Source: Bidens hawaiensis (Eukaryota; Streptophyta; Magnoliopsida; Asterales; Asteraceae). Taken from it: DNA of 64,000 bases. Position 1 is the stretch's first letter. Every line of letters starts with the position of its first letter. Below the pieces are notes generated by a model. The model was not told the DNA's origin and did not search any database. It saw nothing but the letters and a program-made list of their open reading frames with translations. Below, piece after piece: positions 45,249 to 57,201 of the stretch. A program made the translations under genes and the position numbers. The stretch spans positions 4,030,001 to 4,094,000 of the forward strand of contig JAIQDT010000001.1 in assembly GCA_021521415.1 (NCBI GenBank), in the 5' to 3' direction.

Positions 45249-46664
45249 TTGCCCAATAGGCCACATTACAATAAGAGCCCGAGAGAGCATGAAGAGTTGC
45301 GTAGACAGGTTGAGGAGTTGATTTCTAAGGGTCATGTTCGTGAAAGTATGAGCCCTTGTGTTGTTCCCACTTTGTTAACTACAAAGAAGGATGGCACCTG
45401 GCGGATGTGTGTTGATAGTCGAGACATCAACAAGATTACTGTGAGGTACAGGTTTCCTATTCCTCGACTTGATGATTTGCTTGACCAGATTAGTGGTGCT
45501 ACTATTTTCACATAGTTGGATTTGTAGAGTGGTTATTACCAAATTCGTCTAAGACCTGGGGATGAATGGAAAACGGCCTTCAAGACTCGTGAAGGGTTGT
45601 ACGAGTGGTTGGTGATGCCTTTTGGTTTATCAAACACGCCTAGTACTTTTATGCATGTGATGAATCAGTTGCTCTGGCCTTTTATTAGCAAGTTTGTGGT
45701 GGTTTATTTTGACGATATTCTTATTTATAGTGCTTCTTTCAGTGAGCACCTCATGCATGTCAGGAAGATTTTGGCCTTACTTCGTAGATACAATTTCTAT
45801 GCGGCAACAAAGAAATGTGTGTTCATGACCACTAAAGTTTTGTTCTTAGGTTATGTTATTTCAGGTGATGAGATACAGGTGGATGAGTCTAAAGTTGCAG
45901 ATGTTCAAAACTGGCCAACTCCTACCACCATTACTGAAGTCCGCAGTTTTCATGAGCTTGCTTCTTTTTATAGACGGTTCATTCCACACTTCAGTTCTAT
46001 TATGGCCCCTATGACAGATTGCATGAAGGGAAAGACGTTTGTATGGACAAAGTTAGCTTTTCAGGTTATCAAGGAAAAGCTCACTACCGCACCAATTCTG
46101 GTATTGGCTAACTTTTCGCAAGTTTTTGAACTTCATACTGATGCCTCGAAGGTTGGGATTGGCGGGGTTCTCAGTCAGGTGGATCGACATATTGCTTATT
46201 TTAGCGAGAAGTTAACAGGGGCAAAGTTGAGATATAGTACTTATGACCTCGAGTTTTATGAAGTGGTCCAAGCTGTAAAGCATTGGCGTCACTATTTGTT
46301 TCATAAAGAGTTTGTTTTATTCACTGATCATCGTTCTCTAAGGCATATTCGCACGCAAGACAAGATATCTCATACACACGGGCGTTGGTTAGCATTTCTT
46401 GAAAAGTTTACTTTTGTGGTCAAACACAAAACTGGTGTTTCAAACTGTGTTGCTGATGTCTTAAGCAGGAGGGGAAATCTGCTTGTTTTCGTGAGAGTCA
46501 ATGTGTTGGGGTTGGATGTTATTCGTGAGCAGTTAGCCACTGACCCGTATTTTTCAGTTGTGTTGCAGGATGTACAAGGGGGTCAGAAATCAGATTTCTT
46601 TTGCATGACGGGGTCTTGTTCAAAGGGAATCAACTATGTACTCCTGACTTCAGTCTTCGGTTGA
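45249..46664 (+). pseudogene. Old gypsy RT and RNase H
   Basis: RT starts at [15 protein letters not shown] and shows [14 protein letters not shown]. Two in-frame TAG codons (near 45513 and 45525) lie in the LDLxSGYYQ motif. The RT active site is YFDD at 45705-45716. RNase H has HTDASKVGIGGVL, FTDHRSLRHI and VADVLSRRGNLL. A frame change near 46600 passes into integrase. Confidence 0.85.
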
Positions 46665-47850
46665 AAATTTTTCAAGATTTACATGGGGAGGGTCATGTTG
46701 GTCGTGACCGTACGTTACATTTGGTGCAGTCTTCCTACTTCTGGCCTACTATGAGGAAAGAGGTAGATCGTTATGTTAAAAGGTGTCGAATTTGCCAAGT
46801 CTCAAAGGGTGTGGCTACTATGCGGGTCTTTTTATGCCTTTGCCAGTCCCTTCACAGCCATGGACTGATATTAGTATGGATTTTGTGTGGTTAACTCGGA
46901 CTCTGAGGGGTAATGATTTGATCTTTGTTGTTGTTGATCGGTTCTCTAAGACGGTGCACTTTATTCCTTGCAAGAAGACGACAGATGCAGTTAACGTGGC
47001 TTAGTTATTCTTTCGGGATGTTTATGGTTTGCATGGTTTCCCTCCTTCTATTGTTTCTGATCGGGACACTCGTTTCTTGAGTCATTTTTGGCGCAGCATA
47101 TAGAAAATGGTGAACACTTAGCTTAACTTCAGCAGTGCCTACCATCCTCAAACGAATGGGCAAACAGAGGTTGTTAATCGGTCCCTAGGTAATATTTTGC
47201 GATGTCTTGTGGGTGATCATGTGAAGTCTTGGGATCAAAAGTTATGTCAGAAGGATTTTGCTCATAATGACGCGTTTAATCGGAGTATTGGTTTTAGCCC
47301 GTTTGAGGTGGTCTATTCTGCTAAACCACGGGGTCCTCTCGATTTGATGTCACTTCCTGTTCCGGTTTTGTTCCCAAGAAGGTACAAGATTTTGTGATAG
47401 GGTTACATGAAGTTCATGCAGCTGTGCAGGAAAACTTGGTCAACGCTAATTCAAAGTACAAGCAAGCTGTTGACCGAAAGCGTAGGTAAGTTGATTTTGA
47501 AGTAGGTGACTTTATTTGGGTCGTTTTCACTAAAGATTGTTTTCCAGTTGGTAAGTATAATAAATTGTCATCCAAGAAAATCGGACCAACGGAGATTGTG
47601 CAGAAGATAAAATCTAATGCTTACCGTCTGAAGTTACCAAGCCATATTCGTTGTTCGGATGTTTTCAATGTCAAACACTTGTTGTCGTTTCATGGGGATT
47701 CGTCTGATGATAAGGTCACTGTATATTCGAAGTCGAATTTTGTCTATGCAGGAGGGAATGATGGAGGCCCAAGTGTTGAAGAACGTGCCATGTTATATTT
47801 GGAGGCTCATGATCGTGCTTCCAAAGGTAGCCCACGAAAACGAGCATAAC
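46601..47850 (+). pseudogene. Old gypsy integrase
   Basis: The H2C2 finger ([22 protein letters not shown]) is at 46601-46894. The core ([44 protein letters not shown]) follows in other frames up to about 47175, with several TAG/TAA. The C-terminal part at 47197-47849 has AYRLKLPSHIRCSDVFNVKH. It ends within the 3' LTR start. Confidence 0.8.
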
Positions 47851-48253
47851 TTGGCCCACGAAGATCCATTTCAAGCCCATTACTAGTCAAATCGAAACTT
47901 GAAACGAGGAGCACATTGTGGCAAACAGAATACGGTGGTATGGCCCCTATCTGAATCCCAAAAACACCTTCTAAATAAAGTTTTGGGCCTTTTATTGTTT
48001 TTTTAGCAGTTTTTGCATTTTTCTTTTTGGGTTTGTGTTTGGCCATGGCCTTTATTGGGCCCATTTCGTATAAGAAACTCTATTTATATGTTTCTTATGT
48101 AATTGGGAGAGACAGACTTGAATTTTGATAATAATTATTTTTCCTTCACTTTCTCTGACCTTTGGATGGGATTTGGGGGTTTTTGGAAGATCAACACGGA
48201 AATTCACTGAATCAACGTGATCCGATCTCCATTATCGTTTTACCGCTACATCA
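47774..48253 (+). repeat. 3' LTR of the old gypsy element
   Basis: TGTTGAAGAACG to CTACATCA. Purine-rich GGAGGGAATGATGGAGG upstream may be its polypurine tract. After it the host copia frame resumes (minus DDYDQIDHDDLELM). Confidence 0.85.
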
Positions 48254-49318
48254 CATTAACTCTAGATCATCATGATCAATTTGATCATAGTCGTCATCAA
48301 TCAATTCACTTGTATCAATCTTGCTACCCACGAAGTTTTTATATGATGTCATTAAAAAACTAGGGAAAGCAAAATTCTGTTAAGCTTCCTTCATTTTGAC
48401 ATTAGGTGGTGCAGTGAAACCATTTGTAGTTGATCCACCAATAATTTCATTAAACCCGGAAGCCATGAAACATACATTTGGATCACTACAGGAAGATGGT
48501 CCCTCTTGCAAAGTTTGAGTGAGAAATGCAGTAATAGGAGCAGCATAACTACTCAAAGGCAAACAATATCCATATAGAGTCGGGTCTTGAGTTTCTTTTG
48601 ATGACTTTTGGCATTTCAAGTCATACTCTCAATCTTCAATATTTTGCATAAATTTCATTGTTGTAAGATCTTCATGCTTAAAGAAATTATTCTCTTTAAG
48701 TACCGTGAGAAACGTCGATTAAGAACTTGGAAGAGCATTTTTCACAATATCAATATTATCACTTTCATTCGGTTCCATCTTTAACTTATTCATTTCAGCA
48801 ATCAAATGATTAAATCGAGTCAACATTTCCTCAACTGTCTCACCTTTCAATAGATTAAAGTTTATGAATTGATACTTCAACATCACCTTTTTACTTTCTA
48901 GAGTATTACCCATACTTCTTAATCTAATGTGTTGAAACAAGGATGCACAAATTTTAATACTTCCTACTTGATGAAAAATATTGTCATGTAATGCCATAGT
49001 CAAAGTGGAATATGCCTTAGTCTCAATCTCTAAAGCTTTCTTCTCCTCTTGAGAATATTGAGTAAATGCCTTTGGTGTAAAACCAGTAGTCTCATTACCA
49101 ACAATAGGCAAAGTGTACACATCATCAAGACATCGCGAACAATCAGGGTGTACGGACCCTAGATGTGCTCTGAAATGTGGTTCCCATTTATCAAAATCGC
49201 TAAACCTCATTAAACGAGGAAATTTTGAATGAGATCCAATCTCAACATCGATATGTAACATTTGCTGCATCAACAAGTTCTGAGAAACCAGTGCATAATA
49301 ACCAGTCATCTTAAACAA
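48254..49318 (-). pseudogene. Host copia element: gag N-terminal part
   Basis: The frame 49318-48719 encodes MTGYYALVSQNLLMQQML, then FDKWEPHFRAHL, EEKKALEIETKAYSTLTMAL, MLKYQFINFNLLKGETVEEM and LTRFNHLIAEMNKLK, the copia capsid pattern seen in the young element. A stop near 48719 and frame changes precede 48619-48380. The piece ends at the gypsy junction with DDYDQIDHDDLELM. Confidence 0.85.
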
Positions 49319-50275
49319 ATAAAAGTTTAAACTTAATAATATTCAACTTTAAGGGTTAAAATGAAAAATCTTTAATGAATGGGAAGACGATTGATGTATG
49401 TTTGTTGCCGATTGATGAACAGTTACGAATGATTATGACAAATGAAAAGTGACGAGTGAGTTGACGGATGGTATGACGAATGACTGACGAATGGGCTAAC
49501 AAATAGTATGGCGAATGACTAACGAATGGGTTGACAAATGAAGTAAAAGATAAGGTAACGAATGATTTTGTAGCGGATGAGTTACTGTGATGAATGAACG
49601 TTGATTGGATGACGAATGAGTGAGGATGAATGAACTTTAAATGACGAATAGCTAATAACGAATCAGCTACAGTAACTAATGAGTTTGTTATTCTGTTGTA
49701 ACAAACTTAACACGTTGCACGAATTAGTTATACTTTAATAAAAAAATGAGCATTAAACGTATAATGAATGACCAAATTCATTATATCGAATGATCATATG
49801 AATCTTCAAATCTTCAAACAAATTTCCAGATCTAGAAATTCCCAGATCCAACCCACAATTCAGACGTCCATGGATTTTTGAATTAATCAATCAAAACTTA
49901 ATCAAATTTTACAAACTATAGCTTAAATAACTCGTAATCGTCCCGCGAAAAAATTCAAACCAATCTAAACATCCATAACCATTCCGAACCTAATCCAAAA
50001 TTCGAGTTAAACACAAACATAAAACTTTGTTCCTTTAACACCCAAACTCCACTCAATTCCATTACCAAACAATCCAGCAATTCAATTAAACCACCACAAA
50101 CCTTTCACTATCAAAACCAAACCGATATTTAGTCAACATCTAATTAACACCTCAACATACTGATTCAATGAAAATGGAAAATAGAGACTCGGATCTATAA
50201 TTAACCAAATTAAAATGAATTAACCATCAGTTCATATCGAATACCTTAACAGAAACATAGTCTAACCCTGGATAA
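49319..50275 (-). other. Leader of the host copia element with GACGAATG-type array
   Basis: Non-coding. From about 49390 to 49800 variants of GACGAATG, TAACGAATG and GCGAATGA recur at short intervals. The remainder to the primer site is AT-rich and shows nothing recognisable. Confidence 0.7.
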
Positions 50276-50287
50276 GCTCTGATACCA
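50276..50287 (-). other. Primer binding site of the host copia element
   Basis: The minus strand reads TGGTATCAGAGC, a perfect 12-base complement to initiator tRNA-Met, two bases from the LTR. Confidence 0.9.
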
Positions 50288-50289
50288 TT

Positions 50290-50886
50290 TGTGAATACTG
50301 TAGAGCTTCAACTGATCAAATCTATCATATAAACTGAACTCAGGATCTAGTTTGTTGATATATGTTTATGTATATGAGGCTTGATTATATTAATCGAAGT
50401 GTTAGGAGGATAACATTGCGGAGTAACGACACAGGAGAAATAACTTTATAAACACTTAAATTAAACTTAGGCTGAACAACCTATATATAGATGATGAATG
50501 CAATTCTTTACACATACCGTAAAGAATGGCCTTCATTCGTCTTCATTACATAAGTAACCAAAATAGTATAGCGAATGACTAATTCGCTATACCCCATTCG
50601 TCACATTCAATGATGAATGGATAGATTACATAACGATTAAGGTCCATTCATTAAACATCCTTAACGAATGGACATATAATAATAACAATTACGGTTCATT
50701 CATTAAACATCCTTATCGAATGACCAATAATAAACATTAATGGTCCCATTCATTAAAACATCCTTAACGAATGAGCCATAACATAACGTATGGGACTTAT
50801 AATTACTAAATTGCCCTTTACATTAAAATAATAATAAATTACATAATGATTACAAAGACTCGTGACGACAAAACCGTACACTAACA
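50290..50886 (-). repeat. 5' LTR of the host copia element
   Basis: Plus-strand ends are TGTGAATACTG and CACTAACA, 597 bp. The TATA box (CTATATATAG) is at 50481-50490. Upstream of it on the minus strand (50500-50790) are many ATTCGT/ACGAAT motifs, several facing (TAGCGAATGACTAATTCGCTA). I could not find its partner LTR in the window. Confidence 0.8.
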
Positions 50887-51479
50887 ATGATGTATTGTTT
50901 ATCGGTTTTCATTCAAATTTTAGGGTTTAATTAGAGGAAAACGTGAACGGACATAAAATTGACGAATTAACCTTTGAATCATATTAGTTTAGTCAAATAG
51001 ATTGTTAGAATTTACAGTTGATACAATTCCGGTCACATTGATATCAATTTTAGTGAATAAATCTAATATTCGAACTGAATTGTAATTTCAAATTGTATGT
51101 TTAACTATTTATGTCCTTGATAATTTTGGCTTTGATCAATATCAGTCAAATTGCTTATTCGTCTCTTCACATCCGTTCTTTGTAATGAATGAGATTTTCA
51201 TACGTATTGCTGTTAACGAATGTGACTTCATTCGTTATGAATTGTAACGAATAAGTAACATTCGTTAAACTTGTTTAACGAATGAGATGTGTTTTTAATG
51301 GATTGAATCGTTCTTTTAGTTTGACCTAATGAATGTGATCATTCGTTAGACTAATGTAAGGAATGAAGGACGAATGAAAGTGTGTTTCAGTTTGATCATA
51401 AAGAAAATTCACTAAGTAATAGTGAATTTTAAAAATTTTTAAGTATAATTTGGATATTAATTGTTCGGTTTTTATAGAT
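50887..51479 (+). other. Spacer with TAACGAATG array before accessory relic D
   Basis: AT-rich. Between about 51180 and 51375 at least eight AACGAATG/CATTCGTTA motifs occur, several facing. An accessory-type ORF starts just downstream, the same arrangement as in the young copia (array, then ORF). The first 280 bases show nothing recognisable. Confidence 0.5.
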
Positions 51480-51895
51480 ATGGCCGATGAATTAAATATT
51501 GATGCTCCTCCTGCTCAAGAAGAACCTCAACCTATTGAGCAGCAAGTTGAAAAGATGTTCAGGTTGCCGTGCTATCTTACGACAAGAAGCACAAGAAGCA
51601 CAATATATGTGCGTTCTTGGTTGATGACTTCTTTGGAATAGCAATGTTTTGTAGCATGATCGGTTTTCTCAAGCGGTCGAGGATTTTCTATGCTATTTCG
51701 GCTGACACTCCGATATACTTTAGCGTTATCCTTCTTTTTGGGATACTGATGGGTATAATGCCGAAGGGAAGCAGATCGAGGCAGAGATTCAAAAAAAGAA
51801 GATAATTATTGATGTAGATGTTATACGTAATCATACGGACATGGTTTCTCGATTTATATTAGTTCCAATCCTCGTTTGGGTAAGTTGTCTTCTTC
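51480..51895 (+). pseudogene. Sirevirus-type accessory ORF relic, copy D (N-terminus)
   Basis: The ATG at 51480 gives MADELNIDAPPAQEEPQ. A frameshift near 51560 moves to the frame 51569-51805, with MIGFLKRSRIFYAISADTP. This aligns with ITFLLRSRIFHAITNTLP near the start of the 911-residue ORF at 30548-33283. Another frame change after IYFSVI leads to an FWD segment matching IEDFWQ. Homology stops about 51890. Confidence 0.65.
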
Positions 51896-53552
51896 AATAT
51901 CTAGGTTTTTATCTCCTTTACAAGTGCCCTCAATCAATTTCTGAGATTCAGGGGATTTACCATATCAATTTGATCTCGGTCCGTTTTAGGGCATAATAGT
52001 CAAAATATTTGGCTATGTGATTTCTTTATCTTCTGATTAATATTAGCTTTCGGCCAAAAGACTTTTAACCTTTTTTGATATTTCGAGTGTACTGAAAAAC
52101 AAAAGCCAACTCCGACTCGCAGTTTGGATTATGGTCGGTACCAGCTCACTTATTTATTAAAAATATCATAACCAGAGTTCTATACATCTGTTTGGATTGA
52201 TTCCAGCGGCTATGTTCTCGGTGTTGATTATATTTTCATTTGTATTAATCTCATGTCTGTTTGAGTCAGATCACTTGGCACTCAAGTGTCACTCGTTTAC
52301 TCGTAATCTTCGGTTAACTCGAATAGCCAATAAAGTGAGTAATCGCTCCCCTATTTTACTGTTTTAAAATACTTTTGGGGACTTTATGCGTATCTATTAT
52401 TATTTTTCGTACTATATTATTCATGCTAGAAAATCATGACTATTGTGTTGTTTATCAATTGAATGTTTATTTGCTAGTAGCTTACTTGCTTATTTGTTTA
52501 ATTCTAGCATTCAGAGAGGTCTATCATTGATTCTATCATGTCTTGATTCTATCATGTCATCTTAGTAGCCAAAGCCCGATTCGCTAGGCAATGGCCAAAC
52601 GACACCAATTACTTGCTTTCATTTAACTGTTGATACTCACAATATTGGTTTGTAGTTTTTATCTTATATTGTATTTAGTGTCAAAAACTGTTGATTTTCT
52701 CACTCAACATATTGTTGAAAAAATATATCATATATCTATTTATACGCATATTGGAGGTTATACTTTGGTTTGAAGCTAAGGTGAAGAAACATTAGAGATT
52801 CCTTAATATAAAATAAAAACAAGAATACTTGTGTTGATTTGGGGTTAAGTTGTAATTTGCTTTGAATTTGTGTACTTGATTTAAATGTTTTAATGAATAA
52901 ATAAATTAGATATTGTCATATTTATATTGTATAATAGTACCTTGTGAGTTGTGAGAAATCAGTTCGCGCCCCAACATTTTCGTCGTAGGTTGTGGTGTGA
53001 CATCTAACTCCATGAGTGACTCTCATTCCTTGCTGGTGAATCGTTGACTCGAAAACCATTTAATAAATCTTTATTTGACATGACAGTTTTCCATACAAGA
53101 TGAGCAAAAACGTCTCTTATTTTTGGGATTTGTACCGCTTGTCATACACACACAATTAAGGTTCTCTGGAAACCGATGCCAATTGGAGAACTTGATTATG
53201 GCTGCTAGTCTGCGGCCACGTAGCCTTGCATGATATAGACTAGACATATTTGTTTGGATCCAGACACATGTGTAGTCGGTCTGAATTGTTTTTATTTTGT
53301 ATCTTGTATGATAGGGATCACGTAATCCCATATAAATATTTGACTAACTTTCTAACATAAACAACTCGGTTATCTTATTGACTGAATGGAAAAGTTTTAA
53401 CATATTCATATTATAAATTATAAAAAAAACTTGAACGTATTCAACTTTTGACAAGTTGCTCAATGATATGAGCTAAATTATATATAAATATTATAACTAT
53501 TTCCTACACTTTTAACTAGTTTTGAATTGGTTTTTATTGAATATTACTCCTT
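51896..53552. other. 1.66 kb without recognisable features
   Basis: AT-rich, no credible ORF, no paired LTR ends. A GGTGTGACA string near 53000-53008 could be a gypsy LTR end but has no partner. An 86-codon frame at 53071-53331 (minus) resembles nothing I know. Confidence 0.4.
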
Positions 53553-54080
53553 TGTTGGAACTTATATTTTAGACCGACGCATCGAATTTATATGTGGGTG
53601 AAAAATATATTATTTTGGTCTCAACCAAGGGTGGATGGCTTGAAGACCAAGTCATGCTAGACTAGTATAAATAGATGTTTTTATTCATTTGTCTAGTATG
53701 AGTGACTGTATTGTGTATGTGTGAGATTTAGGGTTTTATCCCTTTGAGAGAGTCTCCGCCTCCAGAATAAGCTCTCCTGGTGGCGGCTGATATATTTCTT
53801 AATCGATTGTATGTATGAGTGTTTTATCTTAATGAGAATCATTCGACTAATATTTCATACTACCGTTTCTATCTTTTGTGTTTTGATTACAATTGTTCAT
53901 CCTACTTTATTGTTGATTGTTAATCAAATCAGGCTCTCTCCCAATACACCTCATCCGTCCAACTATTATCTTTCAAGAGTGAATAAGAGTGAGATTCGAT
54001 CCTAACCCTAGACCCGAGCTCCACACCGTTGATAAGTATTGACTATTTTCACGCTTCCGCACCGGGGCTTGGTTCTGTCA
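53553..54080 (+). repeat. Copia 5' LTR (single, element truncated)
   Basis: Begins TGTTGGAACTT and ends GGTTCTGTCA, 528 bp, directly followed by an iMet primer site. The TATA box TATAAATAG is at 53666-53674. The 3' LTR is absent from the window, so the element is truncated. Its sequence is unrelated to the Sirevirus-like LTRs here and lacks their palindromic motifs. Confidence 0.8.
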
Positions 54081-54081
54081 A

Positions 54082-54095
54082 TTGGTATCAGAGCC
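54082..54095 (+). other. Primer binding site after the copia LTR
   Basis: TTGGTATCAGAGCC, complementary to initiator tRNA-Met, one base after the LTR end CA. Confidence 0.9.
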
Positions 54096-54321
54096 TGGGT
54101 TACCGAATTGTTCAGACTAACCGCTGAACAGATTCATTTCACTCTTGAATCCACCAAGGACGTTAATCGATGAAGTTCGTTGAAATTATTTTTGGGGGTT
54201 TTGAAATTATTTGATGATTCGGAGAAAAGTATATGGATTGATGTTTGGGTTGATGACTCGTTTGGAGATCCAACATCAATTTCATGTTTATTGAAAAATA
54301 TTGCAATATTTAAACATGAGT

Positions 54322-54841
54322 AAGATAGCATTCAAGTCAACCATAACCCGTTCTTGACTGTTCAAGTGACTATTTCATAGGAGGTTAGACTCTACTGATC
54401 ATCCTTTCAACATTGTTGCTCATGAATTTCATAGGAGGTTAGACTCTACTGATCATCGTTTGTTGAAAAATATTACCGATGGTACGTCATAACTCGTTGT
54501 CTTTCGTTGAAATTCTCCCCCTCACGTTAAGCTTCTCCCATTGTTCATTTCGAATCATCACTCTTATACCATTTTTGGATATAGTTGTAAGGGCATATGA
54601 ACGAGGCTTTGAACTTCAAAGATCAACTTCAAGTAACAAGGTTATCACAAAAAGAAATAAACTCATTGTGATCATCAAATAATCTTCAATTCTTCAAAAC
54701 CGTTTCTTCCCATGTAAATCATCTTCAAACCATTCCCTGAATTAAGATAGCATTCAAGTCAACCATAACCCGTTCTTGACTGTTCAAGTGACTATTTCAT
54801 ATGAGGTTAGACTCTACTGATCATCCTTTCAACATTGTTAC
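54322..54841 (+). repeat. 98-bp direct repeats plus a third partial copy
   Basis: TAAGATAGCATTCAAGTCAA and the following sequence to CTTTCAACATTGTT occurs at about 54322-54419 and 54744-54841 with a one-base difference. A partial copy (TTTCATAGGAGGTTAGACTC and on) lies at 54428-54461. This is the leader of the truncated copia, with no gag recognisable after it. Confidence 0.85.
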
Positions 54842-57196
54842 TCGTGATGACTCCATCTTCTCATCCGTACTAGGAAATCTGAAAACTTACAAATGATGAA
54901 ACGTCTTTGAAAAACCTTGGATTATTGATTTTGATCAACTTTTCCTTAACTTGAGACTTTAACTTGATTTGAAGCTAGCCATTTGCAATGAAATTCAAAG
55001 ATTTTTATTTTTTGCTCATATATGGATTTCAATGCTTTTATGAGACAACGAGCTAAAACGAAGTGCTTTAACTAAATTTGAGATGACGAGTAAAACTATC
55101 AAGTTTTATTAATTATGGTTTTCAAATTTCATCAGAATGTATTTTTATCAAAGTTCTTTATCTAAATAATAGTTTTAGTATTTATAACATAAAATAAAAA
55201 AAAAGAGACAAGAAAAAGAAATCATGGATATTACAATTCAATGTTGAATTATTTTATAATCTTTTTAGCTATATTGTTGACAATAATTTAAAGCGGGGTA
55301 TAAAATTAGGGCTCAAGTTTACGTCATGTGAAGTTACAAAAAGGAGCTCTATGTTATAAGTTGGAGGGGCAGACGCCAATGAAAGGGAGAGCCGCCCCTA
55401 GGCTACTGTTGAGGCTGCCCTAGACAAAACAAGCAGCCAAGAAGAGAGGTAACCAAAGGAATTAAGAAAGCACATAGGCTCCTGAAAAAATTCCATGGGA
55501 GAAAGAAAATAAGAAAGCAGACTACTAGGTGTAAGCTCACATGCTAGCAGCTCAATTAATTTTATTTCTTTTACGGTGAACCCCACTTTATTTTTTATCT
55601 TTGTTTCATCAATTATTATGATAGGCTAAATTGTTATACTGTCTGGGTTTGGATGAATATCTTTTAGACTGATTTTATTTTGGTTTTGGATTATTATTGA
55701 TTGATTCATGCTTTGGGAAAGTTTATTATGTTTTGTTGTGATGCATATGCGTATTTGGTATTAATTTATGAGCAATTAGTTGTTCTTTATGCATCTTTAT
55801 GAATGTCTTTCATGTATGGATGCATATTAGGTTGTTTACTATGCGTTTACAACTAGTTTATGGTTTATTCTTAACTTATTCCATAAGAACAGTAATTGAG
55901 AGTTTAGAGATACCTTATATTCTGTCACTTGAGACACCGAGAGGTAATTAAGTGTCTTCTATTTTGGTCTTTTGCGGGTTTGAGTAGGGATTTTACAGGA
56001 GTGAGTTACCCTAAATTCCCTTATATTCAAATAGATCCGAATTATAACCGAATTCAAATAAGAATACCCCTTACGCCTTAGGGTTTTTGGTGATTAAAGA
56101 CCGGTAGGTAACTTAGTCTTTGGGTACCTTAGCATCGTTAGGTAATGTGAGACAGGGAGACGATCCGAATCATTAAACCGTTGAGCTTTACATGATATTT
56201 AGGGTTCTTAGGTATTGTTGGTGATACTGGGATGTGATCTAGCATACTGTAGTTATTCCTTAAGTTTCATATTTTTAGAACCCAGTTACCAATCACAAAA
56301 CCAACTCCGAGAGTTTACGAGTTGACTAGTTGGATTCTTTATATAGGTAGTTGTTTCCCCTAATTAAGTTTCACCCCTAATTGTTTGTGTCTAGTTTAGT
56401 GTCAGTCTTAGTTTAATTATTCTTTAGTTTATATTTAATAAGTAAAAACACAAACTTCAATTAATCCAGTTAAGTTTAGTTGAGTCAGAGTCTAGTTTAG
56501 GTGTCGCTAATGTCCTTTGGGTTCGATATCTAGACTTCATTAGGATTTACTACAGTTGACAGGTACACTTTCTAGTTTAGTGGTCTAGTATTTGGAGAGT
56601 CTAGGTGTATAAATTTAAAACTAGAGTTTCTAGGTTATGTTAGGTTTTAATAGACGCGTTTTTCACATCACGCAATTTACAACGTCTCTGTATTTGATGA
56701 ACGATTACCTCAGACCTATAGTTCAATAATAAAAGTTTAATAATTTATATAGATCAAATGAGATAGCTTTATACCTTTATTCTGGTTAAATAGATTTAAA
56801 CCTTGATTGAATATTTTATTGTTATAATATTAATATAGATCTTTAGTCTATAAAATTCTACTTTTTAAAATTAACGTTTTTGTTGTTGAAGAAATCATCT
56901 GAATTGTATGTTTCTTCCTTTAAGATTAATTGTGTTTATAAAACTTTTATGTTTCCTAATTTAGAAGAAATATTATTTATTCAGAATGATTACTTGTTTA
57001 CTTAAAGTCTTTTCGTTCCTATGAAGTTTGGTGAAGGATGCTCTGGCCTAAATGCCTAATAGGTTCGAACACTCTCAGCAAGCTCTCCAGAAAGGTAAAC
57101 AGGTCCCATGGTTGATTGAGATTTATACGAATTAGTTTCCTTAGACAAAAGACTTGACTACCGGTGTTATCATCCTTCCGGTTACTACATGCACGT
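54842..57196. other. 2.3 kb of decayed repeat sequence
   Basis: No credible ORF. The stretch 56510-56590 (GTGTCGCTAATGTCC..TTGGGTTCGATATC..GACAGGTACACTT) reminds me of the U5 end of Athila-type gypsy LTRs, but no tRNA-Asp primer site follows. I treat it as a weak hint only. Confidence 0.3.
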
Positions 57197-57201
57197 CATG
57201 T

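Larger units (their letters stand above)
43028..48253 (+). mobile_element. Old chromovirus-like Ty3/gypsy element in host copia
   Basis: 5.2-kb element with LTRs at 43028-43506 and 47774-48253, a weak primer site (TTGTATCAAAGC, 43509-43520), gag, CCHC, RT, RNase H and integrase in order on the plus strand. Flanking host sequence aligns with the gag of the young copia on both sides (DYDQIDHDDLELM and MAMIVRKV), which fixes the insertion point. No clean target duplication is left, and about seven host bases seem missing at the left junction. The LTRs differ by roughly 11% by eye, so it is one of the older inserts. Confidence 0.85.
8281..50886 (-). mobile_element. Old Sirevirus-like Ty1/copia element carrying five insertions
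   Basis: Pieces in order on the minus strand are: 5' LTR (50290-50886), iMet primer site (50276-50287), leader, gag (49318 to 48254, 43027 to 42330, 30033 to 28853), protease (26439 to 25829), integrase/RT/RNase H (22634 to 19734), the C-terminal end of pol (8893 to 8862) and the post-pol tandem repeats. Frames rejoin at several junctions once the insert and one target duplication are removed. About 34 kb of the span is inserted sequence. Stops and frameshifts throughout show it is dead. The 3' LTR is missing and the left limit is set at the last feature I can tie to it. Confidence 0.8.

Noticed and set aside
51885..51905. GTAAGT as a splice donor at the end of relic D
   Set aside because: No downstream acceptor with continuing homology was found; the end is more simply a truncation.
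52625..52655. Match of GTTGATACTCACAATATTG to the start of copy B
   Set aside because: Only about 19 bases with no extension of similarity on either side; probably chance or a very old scrap.
53071..53331. 86-codon minus-strand frame as a possible small host gene
   Set aside because: No recognisable motif, no homologous neighbour, and a frame of this length is expected by chance in a window this size.
56510..56590. Athila-type LTR end
   Set aside because: The resemblance is from memory and no matching primer site or partner LTR follows.
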